This document shows, piece after piece, positions 1 through 5,345 of a DNA stretch of 6,605 nt. A program made the position numbers and the translations under genes. The notes below the pieces were generated by a model. It was given only the letters and a program-made list of their open reading frames with translations, did not search any database and was not told the DNA's origin. Within the stretch, counting starts at the first letter, position 1. Each line of letters begins with the position of its first letter. Origin of the DNA: Rhodospirillales bacterium (lineage in GTDB: Bacteria; Pseudomonadota; Alphaproteobacteria; Rhodospirillales; Defluviicoccaceae); NCBI GenBank assembly GCA_030622775.1, contig JAUXFS010000106.1, positions 1 through 6,605 on the forward strand, given 5' to 3'.

Positions 1-1
1 C

Positions 2-586
2 GACGCGCGCTGCGGGCTGGTGGTCATCGATCTGAGAACCGGCGACATCGTCCACTGGCTGTGGATCGAGGGCGACATCGAGGAGCTCTACGACGTGATC
101 GTGCTGCCGGGCGTGACCCAGCCGATGGCGCTGGGCGTCGTCACCGACGAGATCCGCCGCGCCATCACCATCGGCGAACCGCCCGCGGAAGGTGCCGCCG
201 GGGGGGGTGAGGGGGGCTTCGAGCGGGTTCTACCGGGAAACGCATCAGCCGAAACTCGAGGGCCAGCGCCGCGACGCGTGGATGACGGCGAGGACGTCGA
301 CCGTGCCGGGGGTGACGCGGTAGGCGATCACGAATGGGGTGCCGGCGACGATCAGTTCCCGGGTGCCGCGGACACGTCCCGGGCGGCCGGAGTCGGGGAA
401 CGTGCCGAGACGATCGACCGCCTCGCGGATACGCGCCATCACCGTTTGGGCGGCGCGGGGGTTTTCGGCGCGGATGAAGGCGTGGGCCTCTTTCAGGTCG
501 GCCAACGCCAGCCGGGTGTAGCGGAGCCTCATTCCAGTGGATCGGCGCGGGCCGGGGTCAGCGGAAGCGGCCGTAGACGGCGGTGA
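2..586 (+). CDS. 3' end of a TIGR03032/DUF4915-like protein, with an extended frame
   Basis: The frame is open from the window edge, so the start is missing. The first ~60 visible residues (VIDLRTGDIVHWLWIEG, then EELYDVIVLPGV, PMALGVVTDEIRRAITIG) match my memory of the C-terminus of TIGR03032/DUF4915 proteins, a conserved family of about 350 residues without an established biochemical role. It is often seen near sulfotransferases and surface-polysaccharide genes, and a sulfotransferase lies at 939-1817. Members normally end shortly after the DEIRR-x-ITIG segment. Here the frame continues for about 125 more residues of low-complexity Gly/Arg/Asp sequence that is merely the antisense of the toxin gene at 245-532. 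A run of eight G (200-207) is followed by TGA at 208-210, out of frame by one base, and a ninth G would put that stop in frame. The functional protein therefore probably ends near 210, and the 211-586 tail is likely not native. Family call moderately sure; 3' end unsure. Confidence 0.6.
   Translation, partial: DARCGLVVIDLRTGDIVHWLWIEGDIEELYDVIVLPGVTQPMALGVVTDEIRRAITIGEPPAEGAAGGGEGGFERVLPGNASAETRGPAPRRVDDGEDVDRAGGDAVGDHEWGAGDDQFPGAADTSRAAGVGERAETIDRLADTRHHRLGGAGVFGADEGVGLFQVGQRQPGVAEPHSSGSARAGVSGSGRRRR
245..532 (-). CDS. ParE/RelE-family toxin of a type II toxin-antitoxin system
   Basis: Small basic protein of 95 residues, the usual length for the ParE/RelE superfamily. Family marks are the N-terminal RYTRLALADLKEAHAFI helix, the GRPGR segment (residues 49-53), TREL (57-60), the FVIAYRV strand (67-73) and the C-terminal VIHASRRWP (83-91), which matches the usual R-V-L-H-x-x-R-x-W-P ending. 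RelE members cleave mRNA on the ribosome and ParE members poison DNA gyrase; the sequence alone does not decide, although the GRPGR/RRWP pattern is closer to ParE-type proteins. The ATG at 530-532 is preferred over upstream in-frame starts because those would overlap the antitoxin and add non-homologous sequence. The gene follows the antitoxin by 25 bp without a strong Shine-Dalgarno sequence, consistent with translation dependent on the upstream gene. It converges on the TIGR03032-like gene. Confidence 0.88.
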   Translation of the reverse strand: MRLRYTRLALADLKEAHAFIRAENPRAAQTVMARIREAVDRLGTFPDSGRPGRVRGTRELIVAGTPFVIAYRVTPGTVDVLAVIHASRRWPSSFG

Positions 587-791
587 CGTCGGCCTCTTCG
601 GCGAACTCGCCCGCCTCGGCCTGGCGCAGGCCCTCCTCGATGTGGGCGATCTGCCAGGCATGGACGTCGAGGTAGGCATCGACCGCCTCGTTGAGCAGGT
701 GGCTGCGGTCGCGATCCATGGTTTCGGCCAGCCGATCGAGGATCGCCCGCTTTTCCGCGTCGATGCGAAAGGTCACCGTTTCCTTGGGCAT
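558..791 (-). CDS. Ribbon-helix-helix (CopG/ParD-like) antitoxin
   Basis: A 77-residue acidic protein. Residues 3-43 form a ribbon-helix-helix DNA-binding domain: the beta strand ETVTFRID, then helix AEKRAILDRLAETMD and helix RSHLLNEAVDAYLD. The acidic C-terminal part (44-77, HIEEGLRQAEAGEFAEEADV) is the usual flexible toxin-binding segment that wraps and neutralises the ParE partner. In this family the antitoxin dimer also represses its own operon. The ATG at 789-791 is supported by a GGTGAG-like sequence a few bases upstream and by the strand beginning directly after MPKE. It is the first gene of a two-gene operon with the toxin at 245-532, the standard antitoxin-first order. Confidence 0.9.
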   Translation of the reverse strand: MPKETVTFRIDAEKRAILDRLAETMDRDRSHLLNEAVDAYLDVHAWQIAHIEEGLRQAEAGEFAEEADVTAVYGRFR

Positions 792-844
792 GTTCGCTCA
801 CCAATTGGCCTCGTTAGACGTCATCTCGCAATGTCTTACAACGT

Positions 845-874
845 AATATACAGGCTTTTGGGGGGCGGCCGCAA
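845..874 (-). promoter_or_regulatory. Candidate promoter of the toxin-antitoxin operon
   Basis: Read on the minus strand, TTGCGG (869-874) and TATATT (845-850) are separated by 18 bp, a reasonable sigma-70 type -35/-10 pair about 55 bp upstream of the antitoxin ATG. The -10 region lies in an AT-rich island within very GC-rich DNA. Two TGTA-starting half-sites 12 bp apart (TGTATATTACGT, then TGTAAGACATTG) overlap and follow the -10, and a perfect 8-bp inverted repeat TACAGGCT (849-856) / AGCCTGTA (893-900) brackets the whole promoter. Such repeats are the expected operators for autorepression by the RHH antitoxin. This is inferred from sequence pattern only. Confidence 0.5.
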
Positions 875-905
875 CCACTTGGCTGGGGGTCGAGCCTGTA
901 GCCGA

Positions 906-926
906 GGGTCCAATGACAAAGGACCC
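906..926 (-). terminator. Weak stem-loop after the sulfotransferase gene
   Basis: A perfect 6-bp stem, GGGTCC/GGACCC with a 9-base loop, begins 12 bases past the sulfotransferase stop codon. There is no T tract after it, so it may be an mRNA 3'-end stabiliser or a weak terminator rather than a true intrinsic terminator. Confidence 0.3.
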
Positions 927-938
927 CGATTTGGGCGC

Positions 939-1817
939 TCACCAATCCAGGTCGCGCTCGTAGCCGAGGTCGATCAGGTGTTGGCCGGCCTGTTGCTTGA
1001 AGGCGGCGATGTGGGCTTCGTTGAAGTGGTTGCGCCAATCGCCGATGACGCCGCGGCGGAAGGTGAAGCTCTTGCGGTTGGCGAGCTTGGCGATCAGCCG
1101 GGCGACGGCGTCGTCGTCGATGGGGCGGCCGACGTGGGCGCAGACCGCCTGGATCTCGCGGCGCTGGGCCTCGGCGTCGCCGCCGCCCCGCGCGCCGACC
1201 AGGCTCTCGAACCGGCAGACGTGGATGTCGGGATGGCCGAGCCAGCCGACCCGGTGGGCGAGCAGGGTGCCGACCGGCTCGATCGGCGCGGTTTCGTTCG
1301 GGCCGCGCGGCGGCGCGCCGGTGATCAGCGCCATCAGCCGGGTATCGTCGTCGGCGAACTCGGACATCATCCGCTCGTGCAGGAAGTGGCGGCGCAGCCC
1401 GAGGATGTAGCGGAGCTGGGAGAGCAGGGTGTCGCGCGGGTCGCGCATCTGGAACACGATCGCGTAGCCGGCGGCGCGGAGGGTTTCGGCGATCTCCGGG
1501 CGCCAGGGGAAGTGCGAGGTGACGATCTGGCCGGCATGGGCGCCGGCGAGGTAGCGGGCGAACCGGTGCCGGTCGAGTTCGAAGTCCGGGGTCGGGCCGT
1601 GCCCGACGGGGGCGGTGTGGCATTGCCACCAGGGGATATGGATCCCCGACAGCATGGTCCCGGGCCGGCTCTCGAGGATTTTGGTGAGCAGATGGGTGCC
1701 CGACTTGGCGACGCTGTTGACGAAGATCCGCGGTCCGGGAAGAAAAAACACCGCGCGTGCGTAGGCCCGGTAAGCGCCGATCAGGCCCCGGCGGAGCAGC
1801 TTGTTCTGGAAGAACAT
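939..1817 (-). CDS. PAPS-dependent sulfotransferase
   Basis: A 292-residue protein, the normal size for a soluble bacterial sulfotransferase, which transfers sulfate from PAPS to a hydroxyl or amino group. The 5'-phosphosulfate loop is VAKSGTHLL (36-44). A catalytic-type histidine lies in TSHFPW (H102), equivalent to the K-T-H-L-P motif of cytosolic sulfotransferases. The 3'-phosphate-binding motif is FQMRDPRDTLLSQL (122-135; RDPRD with S133). The C-terminal R-G-x-x-G-D-W motif (255-261) is intact. The ATG at 1815-1817 is chosen because GGAGAGG precedes it at good spacing and the protein then starts like its family; the longer in-frame extension is proline-rich and overlaps the autokinase gene. 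The gene lies 76 bp downstream of the tyrosine autokinase on the same strand and is probably co-transcribed, which points to sulfation of a surface polysaccharide or other glycoconjugate. The acceptor cannot be read from sequence. Confidence 0.9.
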   Translation of the reverse strand: MFFQNKLLRRGLIGAYRAYARAVFFLPGPRIFVNSVAKSGTHLLTKILESRPGTMLSGIHIPWWQCHTAPVGHGPTPDFELDRHRFARYLAGAHAGQIVTSHFPWRPEIAETLRAAGYAIVFQMRDPRDTLLSQLRYILGLRRHFLHERMMSEFADDDTRLMALITGAPPRGPNETAPIEPVGTLLAHRVGWLGHPDIHVCRFESLVGARGGGDAEAQRREIQAVCAHVGRPIDDDAVARLIAKLANRKSFTFRRGVIGDWRNHFNEAHIAAFKQQAGQHLIDLGYERDLDW

Positions 1818-1851
1818 TCCCCCCTCTCCGCCGGCGGTCCGTCCGCGTCCC

Positions 1852-1878
1852 GGCCCGCCCCTTCCGTGCGGGCGGACC
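1852..1878 (-). other. Intercistronic hairpin between autokinase and sulfotransferase
   Basis: In the 76-bp gap, GGTCCGCCC and GGGCGGGCC (minus strand) can form a 9-bp stem with one G-U pair and a 9-base loop. No U tract follows. It may tune or partly terminate read-through into the sulfotransferase gene, or stabilise the upstream message. High GC makes chance stems common, so confidence is low. Confidence 0.3.
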
Positions 1879-1893
1879 GGGGGCGGTACCGGG

Positions 1894-4167
1894 TCAGGTG
1901 GTGTAGTACTTGCGGACGGCGCTGTGGTAGTAGCCGGAATCGCCGGCGCCGTAGCGGGCGTGCTTCTTGGGATCGACCAGCGAAAGCACAACGCCGCCGA
2001 GATGGCCTCCCGACTCGACGATCTGGCGGAGGCCGAGGCTGACGACCTCGCGGCTGGTCTTCGCCCAGCGGACGACGAACACCGTCAGGTCGACCTCGGT
2101 CCCGAGGATGCGCGCGTCGGACGCGGCCATCACCGGCGGTGAGTCGAGAATGATGGTCTCGAATTCCTTTTCGAGGACATCGAGCAACTGCTTCATCTTC
2201 CGCGACGAGAGGATCGCCGTCGGATCCGGCACCGATCCCCCCGCCGGGATCACGTAGCAGCCCGAAGCCTCGTCCTTGAACAGCACGTCCGCCAGTTCGG
2301 CCTTGCCGAGCATCAGCTCGACCAGGCCCGGTTTTCTCGGGTTCTTGAGGATCCGGTGGATGTTCGGCCGCCGCAGGTCGGCCTCGACGAGCACGGTCTT
2401 GTAGCCGGCCAGCGCCCGGCTGCGCGCCATGCATATGGCGATGGAGGTCTTGCCCTCGTCCGGTTGCGACGACGTGATCAGGATCTTCTTTGGCGGCGCG
2501 TCGATGCGGGTGGTCAGAATGCTGGTGTAGAGGGAGCGGATCGACTCGCTGAACAACGAGACCGGATTATTCAGGATGTAGTTCCCCGGCGACTTGCCGT
2601 CGCGGCTCCACTCGTTCAACAGCGGCACCAGGCCGAGCACGCGGACGCCGGTGACCTCCTCGATCTGCTCGCCGCTGCGGAAACCGCTGTCCATCTGCTC
2701 GATGACGAAGATCAGAAGCAGGCCGACGAGCGCCGATCCCATCAAGGCGATGACCAGGACCACCTTCTTCGGCGGGAACGACGGCTCGTTGGGGATCACC
2801 GCCCGGGAGATGATGCGGGCGTCGGGCTGGTTGACGGCGACGTCCATCTGGGCGCTGGTCTCCTCGAACCGGGCGAGGAACGACTCGAGCATCGCGCTGT
2901 CGGCCTCCGCCTCGCGCTGGAGGGCGTGGAGCTGGACCTCGGCGTTGTTCGACTGCGCCAGGGTGCCTTCGAACTGCTTGAGGCTCTTTCTGAGCGAAGA
3001 CTCCCGCGCCCGGGCGACGCCAACCTCGTTGCGCAGACCCTGGACGATCTTGGTGACCTCGGACGACATTTTCGCCTGGAGATCCTTGAGCTCGGCGCGG
3101 GCGTTGATCAGCCGCGGGTGGCGTTCGCCGTATTCCCCGGACATCTCGGCGACCTTGCGCTTGACCTCGGTCTCCTGGGCGAGAATGGTCTGGATGATCG
3201 GCGATTGCAGCACTTCGGCCGCGGACGTGGCTCCCCCGGAGGAGCGGATCAGCCGGCGGACCTGCGACAGCCGCGCCTCGGCCTCGGCGCGGGCGGTCGT
3301 GGCGACGATCATCTGGGCGTTCAGTGCCGAAATCTGCTGCGAGACCAGCGTCCCGCCGGTACCCTCGAGCAGCCCGAACTGATTGCGGTACGCCTCGACC
3401 GCGTGGTCGGACTCTCCGACCTTAGTGCGCAGTTCCTCGATCTTGTTGTTCAGCCAGAGGGTGGCCTTGCGGGTTGCTTCGTATTTGGCCTCGAGTTGGT
3501 CGAGGATGTAGGTGTCGGCGACAAGACTGGCGATTTCGGCGGCCAGTTCGGGGTTTTCGGAAGTGAACTGGATCGAAATCACCCGCGATCCCGGCAACGG
3601 GAAAGTCTCCAGCCCCTCGATAAACTTGTCGATGACGGCCACCCGCTCCCTGGCCCTGAGCTTGTCCTCGGGGATCGGTTCCACCTCGCCGAGACCGAAC
3701 AACGCCCTCACTTTCGGATCGGAAAGATACTTCTTGATGCTGAAAAGCTCCGCGAGCTCGCTTTTCGGCTTGAGGGCTTCGTTGAACTCCGGTTCGAGGT
3801 CGAGCTTCAACTGATCGACGACCTTTTCGGCGAGATCGCGCGAGCCGATGATCGAGATTTCGCTGCGGATCGTCTCCGCATCCGGCGACAGACTGGTCAG
3901 CACAGACTTCAGATCGGCGAGGATCTCCTCGCGGGGCTCGATGATCAGCGTGGTCTTTGCGGTGTACCGGGGCGAGATGCTGAAAAGCAGAATACCGGTC
4001 AGAGCCGTGACCAGGAGCACGGTGCAGATCAGCACCCATTTGCGGATCAAGATCTTGCGAAAAATGTCTCGAAAATTAACCTCTCGAGCCGCCGCGGAAA
4101 GCGGCCGGAAAGGACGTTCTTCATCCATGATCCGTGTCATGCCGATATCGTTCATTGCTTTATTCAT
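1894..4167 (-). CDS. Wzc/ExoP-type polysaccharide co-polymerase and BY-type tyrosine autokinase
   Basis: A 757-residue inner-membrane protein controlling export and chain length of capsular or exopolysaccharide. The order matches the family. A Wzz domain comes first with membrane span 1 (about 42-66). A long periplasmic coiled coil follows (roughly 225-440), then the proline motif PNEPSFPPKK (459-468) and span 2 (469-491). The cytoplasmic BY-kinase domain has Walker A SSQPDEGKTS (566-575), Walker A' VLVEADLRRP (592-601) and Walker B IILDSPP (672-678). The tail ends in a tyrosine cluster (Y739, Y746, Y747, Y754, Y755), the usual autophosphorylation targets. Three motif positions are unusual: Glu for the first Asp of Walker A', ESIRSLY in place of the E-x2-R-x2-R oligomerisation motif, and Asp in the P-loop where Gly is common. 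The start is uncertain. ATG 4165-4167 gives the usual length and has a weak GGAAAT upstream; 4155, 4140, 4128 and 4380 are alternatives. The first gene of a unit with the sulfotransferase. Confidence 0.92.
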   Translation of the reverse strand: MNKAMNDIGMTRIMDEERPFRPLSAAAREVNFRDIFRKILIRKWVLICTVLLVTALTGILLFSISPRYTAKTTLIIEPREEILADLKSVLTSLSPDAETIRSEISIIGSRDLAEKVVDQLKLDLEPEFNEALKPKSELAELFSIKKYLSDPKVRALFGLGEVEPIPEDKLRARERVAVIDKFIEGLETFPLPGSRVISIQFTSENPELAAEIASLVADTYILDQLEAKYEATRKATLWLNNKIEELRTKVGESDHAVEAYRNQFGLLEGTGGTLVSQQISALNAQMIVATTARAEAEARLSQVRRLIRSSGGATSAAEVLQSPIIQTILAQETEVKRKVAEMSGEYGERHPRLINARAELKDLQAKMSSEVTKIVQGLRNEVGVARARESSLRKSLKQFEGTLAQSNNAEVQLHALQREAEADSAMLESFLARFEETSAQMDVAVNQPDARIISRAVIPNEPSFPPKKVVLVIALMGSALVGLLLIFVIEQMDSGFRSGEQIEEVTGVRVLGLVPLLNEWSRDGKSPGNYILNNPVSLFSESIRSLYTSILTTRIDAPPKKILITSSQPDEGKTSIAICMARSRALAGYKTVLVEADLRRPNIHRILKNPRKPGLVELMLGKAELADVLFKDEASGCYVIPAGGSVPDPTAILSSRKMKQLLDVLEKEFETIILDSPPVMAASDARILGTEVDLTVFVVRWAKTSREVVSLGLRQIVESGGHLGGVVLSLVDPKKHARYGAGDSGYYHSAVRKYYTT

Positions 4168-4517
4168 AGCATTTCCAGAGAGGTTATGCCTGATGCCTGG
4201 CGGTTTTGCACGCGGTTCTGCCGCTGGGTATACTTTGCTGTCGGAATGATTGAGAAACCGTTTCCATTTTCCGTAGCGTTCGGTCTTTTCACGCCACGAT
4301 TGCGTGGGTTTCCCGTCAACGGCCGATTGGCGGACCGGGATCACACGGTATATCCGTCCGGTCCGGCGTGCCGGTGACATATTCTCATCGCCATTCACGG
4401 CAAAAATTTGACATAGTCGGGAACGTGGACAGCCTCTCAGGCGCGCCGACCGCTCTCCGTTCCCGGGCGCACACCGACGGCGCACGCTTGCCCATTCGGA
4501 TTTCTAGCACCGATCCA
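4168..4517 (-). other. Long leader of the autokinase gene, no separate gene recognised
   Basis: This ~350-bp stretch upstream of the chosen autokinase start holds no convincing separate gene. It is lower in GC than its surroundings. The autokinase frame stays open back to 4485, with in-frame ATGs at 4483-4485 and 4378-4380, the latter preceded by GATGAGAAT. The encoded extension is not hydrophobic and does not resemble the family N-terminus, so it is treated as leader. A weak -10-like TATACC lies near 4230 on the minus strand, but its -35 partner is poor. An N-terminally extended protein from 4380 cannot be excluded. Confidence 0.4.
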
Positions 4518-4545
4518 TTAATTTCTCGTTAACCTCCGATTAACC
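4518..4545. promoter_or_regulatory. Phased TTAA array, candidate CtrA binding site
   Basis: Three TTAA half-sites start at 4518, 4529 and 4540, each separated by exactly 7 bases, giving TTAA-N7-TTAA-N7-TTAACC. This forms two overlapping copies of the alphaproteobacterial CtrA full site (TTAA-N7-TTAA, best with C following). The right-hand pair fits best because both halves are followed by CC. The 11-bp period puts all half-sites on one face of the helix. The array lies between the divergent autokinase (start 4167) and TetR-like gene (start 4694), so it could act on either. Binding by CtrA is inference and depends on the host being an alphaproteobacterium. Confidence 0.55.
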
Positions 4546-4590
4546 ACTCAGATAGGTTGGCGTGCCGGAAGTTCGAGTGTGTCGTCGTTG

Positions 4591-4616
4591 CGGCGGCCGC
4601 GCGCCGGCGGCCGCCG
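4591..4616 (+). other. GC-rich hairpin upstream of the TetR-like gene
   Basis: A perfect 9-bp inverted repeat (CGGCGGCCG / CGGCCGCCG) with an 8-base loop lies about 80 bp before the regulator start. No T tract follows it. It could be a leader structure or a protein-binding palindrome, possibly the regulator's own operator, but GC-rich DNA yields such palindromes by chance. The rest of 4546-4693 shows no gene; it includes a second small stem (TCGGG/CCCGA, about 4656-4671). Confidence 0.3.
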
Positions 4617-4693
4617 ATATGCTATGGTGGTTACCGACGGGATCGGCGGCAACGGTCGGGGATCTTCCCGACGGACACGAGGGAGGCGGATCG

Positions 4694-5323
4694 ATGGCGG
4701 CGCCCAAACGCCAGACCACGCCGCGGGACGGGGAACTTGCGGCGAGGATCGTCGATACGGCGATCGCCATCGCCGAGGAGGAGGGCTGGGACAACGTCCG
4801 GCTGCGCCGGGTCGCCGACGCGCTCGGCATCACCCTGGCCGATCTCGGCCGGCACTTCCGCGACCTCGACGCCGTCGCCGACGCCTGGTTCGGCCGCGCT
4901 CGTGCGGCGATGCTGGCGCCGCTGGAGCCGGAGTTCGCCGCGCTGCCGGCGCGCGAGCGGCTGAAGATCCTGATCTGGCGGTGGTTCGACGCGCTGGCCC
5001 CGCACCGCGAGGTCACCGTCCAGATGCTACGGACCAAGACGTGGCCGTATCATCCCCACCACTGGGCGCCGATGATCTTCAACCTGTCGCGGACCATCCA
5101 GTGGCTGCGCGACGCCGCCGGCCTTGACGCCGGCGGACGCCGCCGCCAGTTGGAGGAGATCGGCCTCACCGGGCTGTTCCTCGCCACCCTCGCGGTGTGG
5201 GCGCGCGACGACACCCTCGGCCAGGAACGCACCCGCCGTTTCCTCGACCGCCGCCTCGCCCGCGCCGACATGCTGATGGCGCTGGCCCGCGGGCGGAAAA
5301 GGCGGGAGCCGCAAACGGATTAG
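4694..5323 (+). CDS. TetR-family regulator with COQ9-like C-terminal half
   Basis: A 209-residue protein. Residues 13-63 form a TetR-type DNA-binding domain: helix 1 AARIVDTAIAIAEEEGW, then the helix-turn-helix LRRVADALGITLADLGRHF (37-55), followed by the usual D-x-D-A-V-A-D-A-W helix. The ligand/dimerisation part contains RTIQWLRDAAGLD (133-145), LTGLFLATLAVWARDD (158-173) and FLDRRLARAD (183-192). This pattern recalls the C-terminal half of COQ9, a protein with a TetR fold that binds isoprenoid lipids in ubiquinone synthesis; the DNA-recognition helix here is intact, so a regulator is preferred. The ATG at 4694 is chosen over the in-frame codon at 4562 because GGGAGG precedes it and the extra 44 residues do not look like a TetR protein. 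The membrane pentapeptide-repeat gene follows after 22 bp and is probably co-transcribed and perhaps regulated by this protein. Ligand unknown. Confidence 0.8.
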   Translation: MAAPKRQTTPRDGELAARIVDTAIAIAEEEGWDNVRLRRVADALGITLADLGRHFRDLDAVADAWFGRARAAMLAPLEPEFAALPARERLKILIWRWFDALAPHREVTVQMLRTKTWPYHPHHWAPMIFNLSRTIQWLRDAAGLDAGGRRRQLEEIGLTGLFLATLAVWARDDTLGQERTRRFLDRRLARADMLMALARGRKRREPQTD

Positions 5324-5345
5324 GCCGGAGCGATCGGGGGGAGCG

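Noticed and set aside
814..1629. 271-codon minus-strand open frame overlapping the sulfotransferase in another frame
   Set aside because: Arg/Pro-rich shadow of the sulfotransferase frame, which carries all catalytic motifs.
537..2042. 501-codon plus-strand open frame spanning the antitoxin, sulfotransferase and autokinase end
   Set aside because: It covers three recognisable minus-strand genes and their gaps, has low-complexity composition and no domain signs; a GC-driven shadow.
2356..4377. 673-codon plus-strand open frame opposite the autokinase
   Set aside because: It is antisense to a clear Wzc-type gene. Its product is a repetitive Leu/Asp/Arg/Gly-rich sequence without recognisable domains, as expected from the complementary strand of GC-rich coding DNA.
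4395..4425. Possible sigma-54 promoter (TGTCA...TTGC on the minus strand) upstream of the autokinase
   Set aside because: The -24 GG is not present and the spacing to the GC element is one base short, so it does not meet the consensus.
5324..5345. Promoter or terminator between the TetR-like and pentapeptide genes
   Set aside because: The gap is only 22 bp, holds just a ribosome-binding G tract and shows no stem or -10 element; read-through is the simpler explanation.
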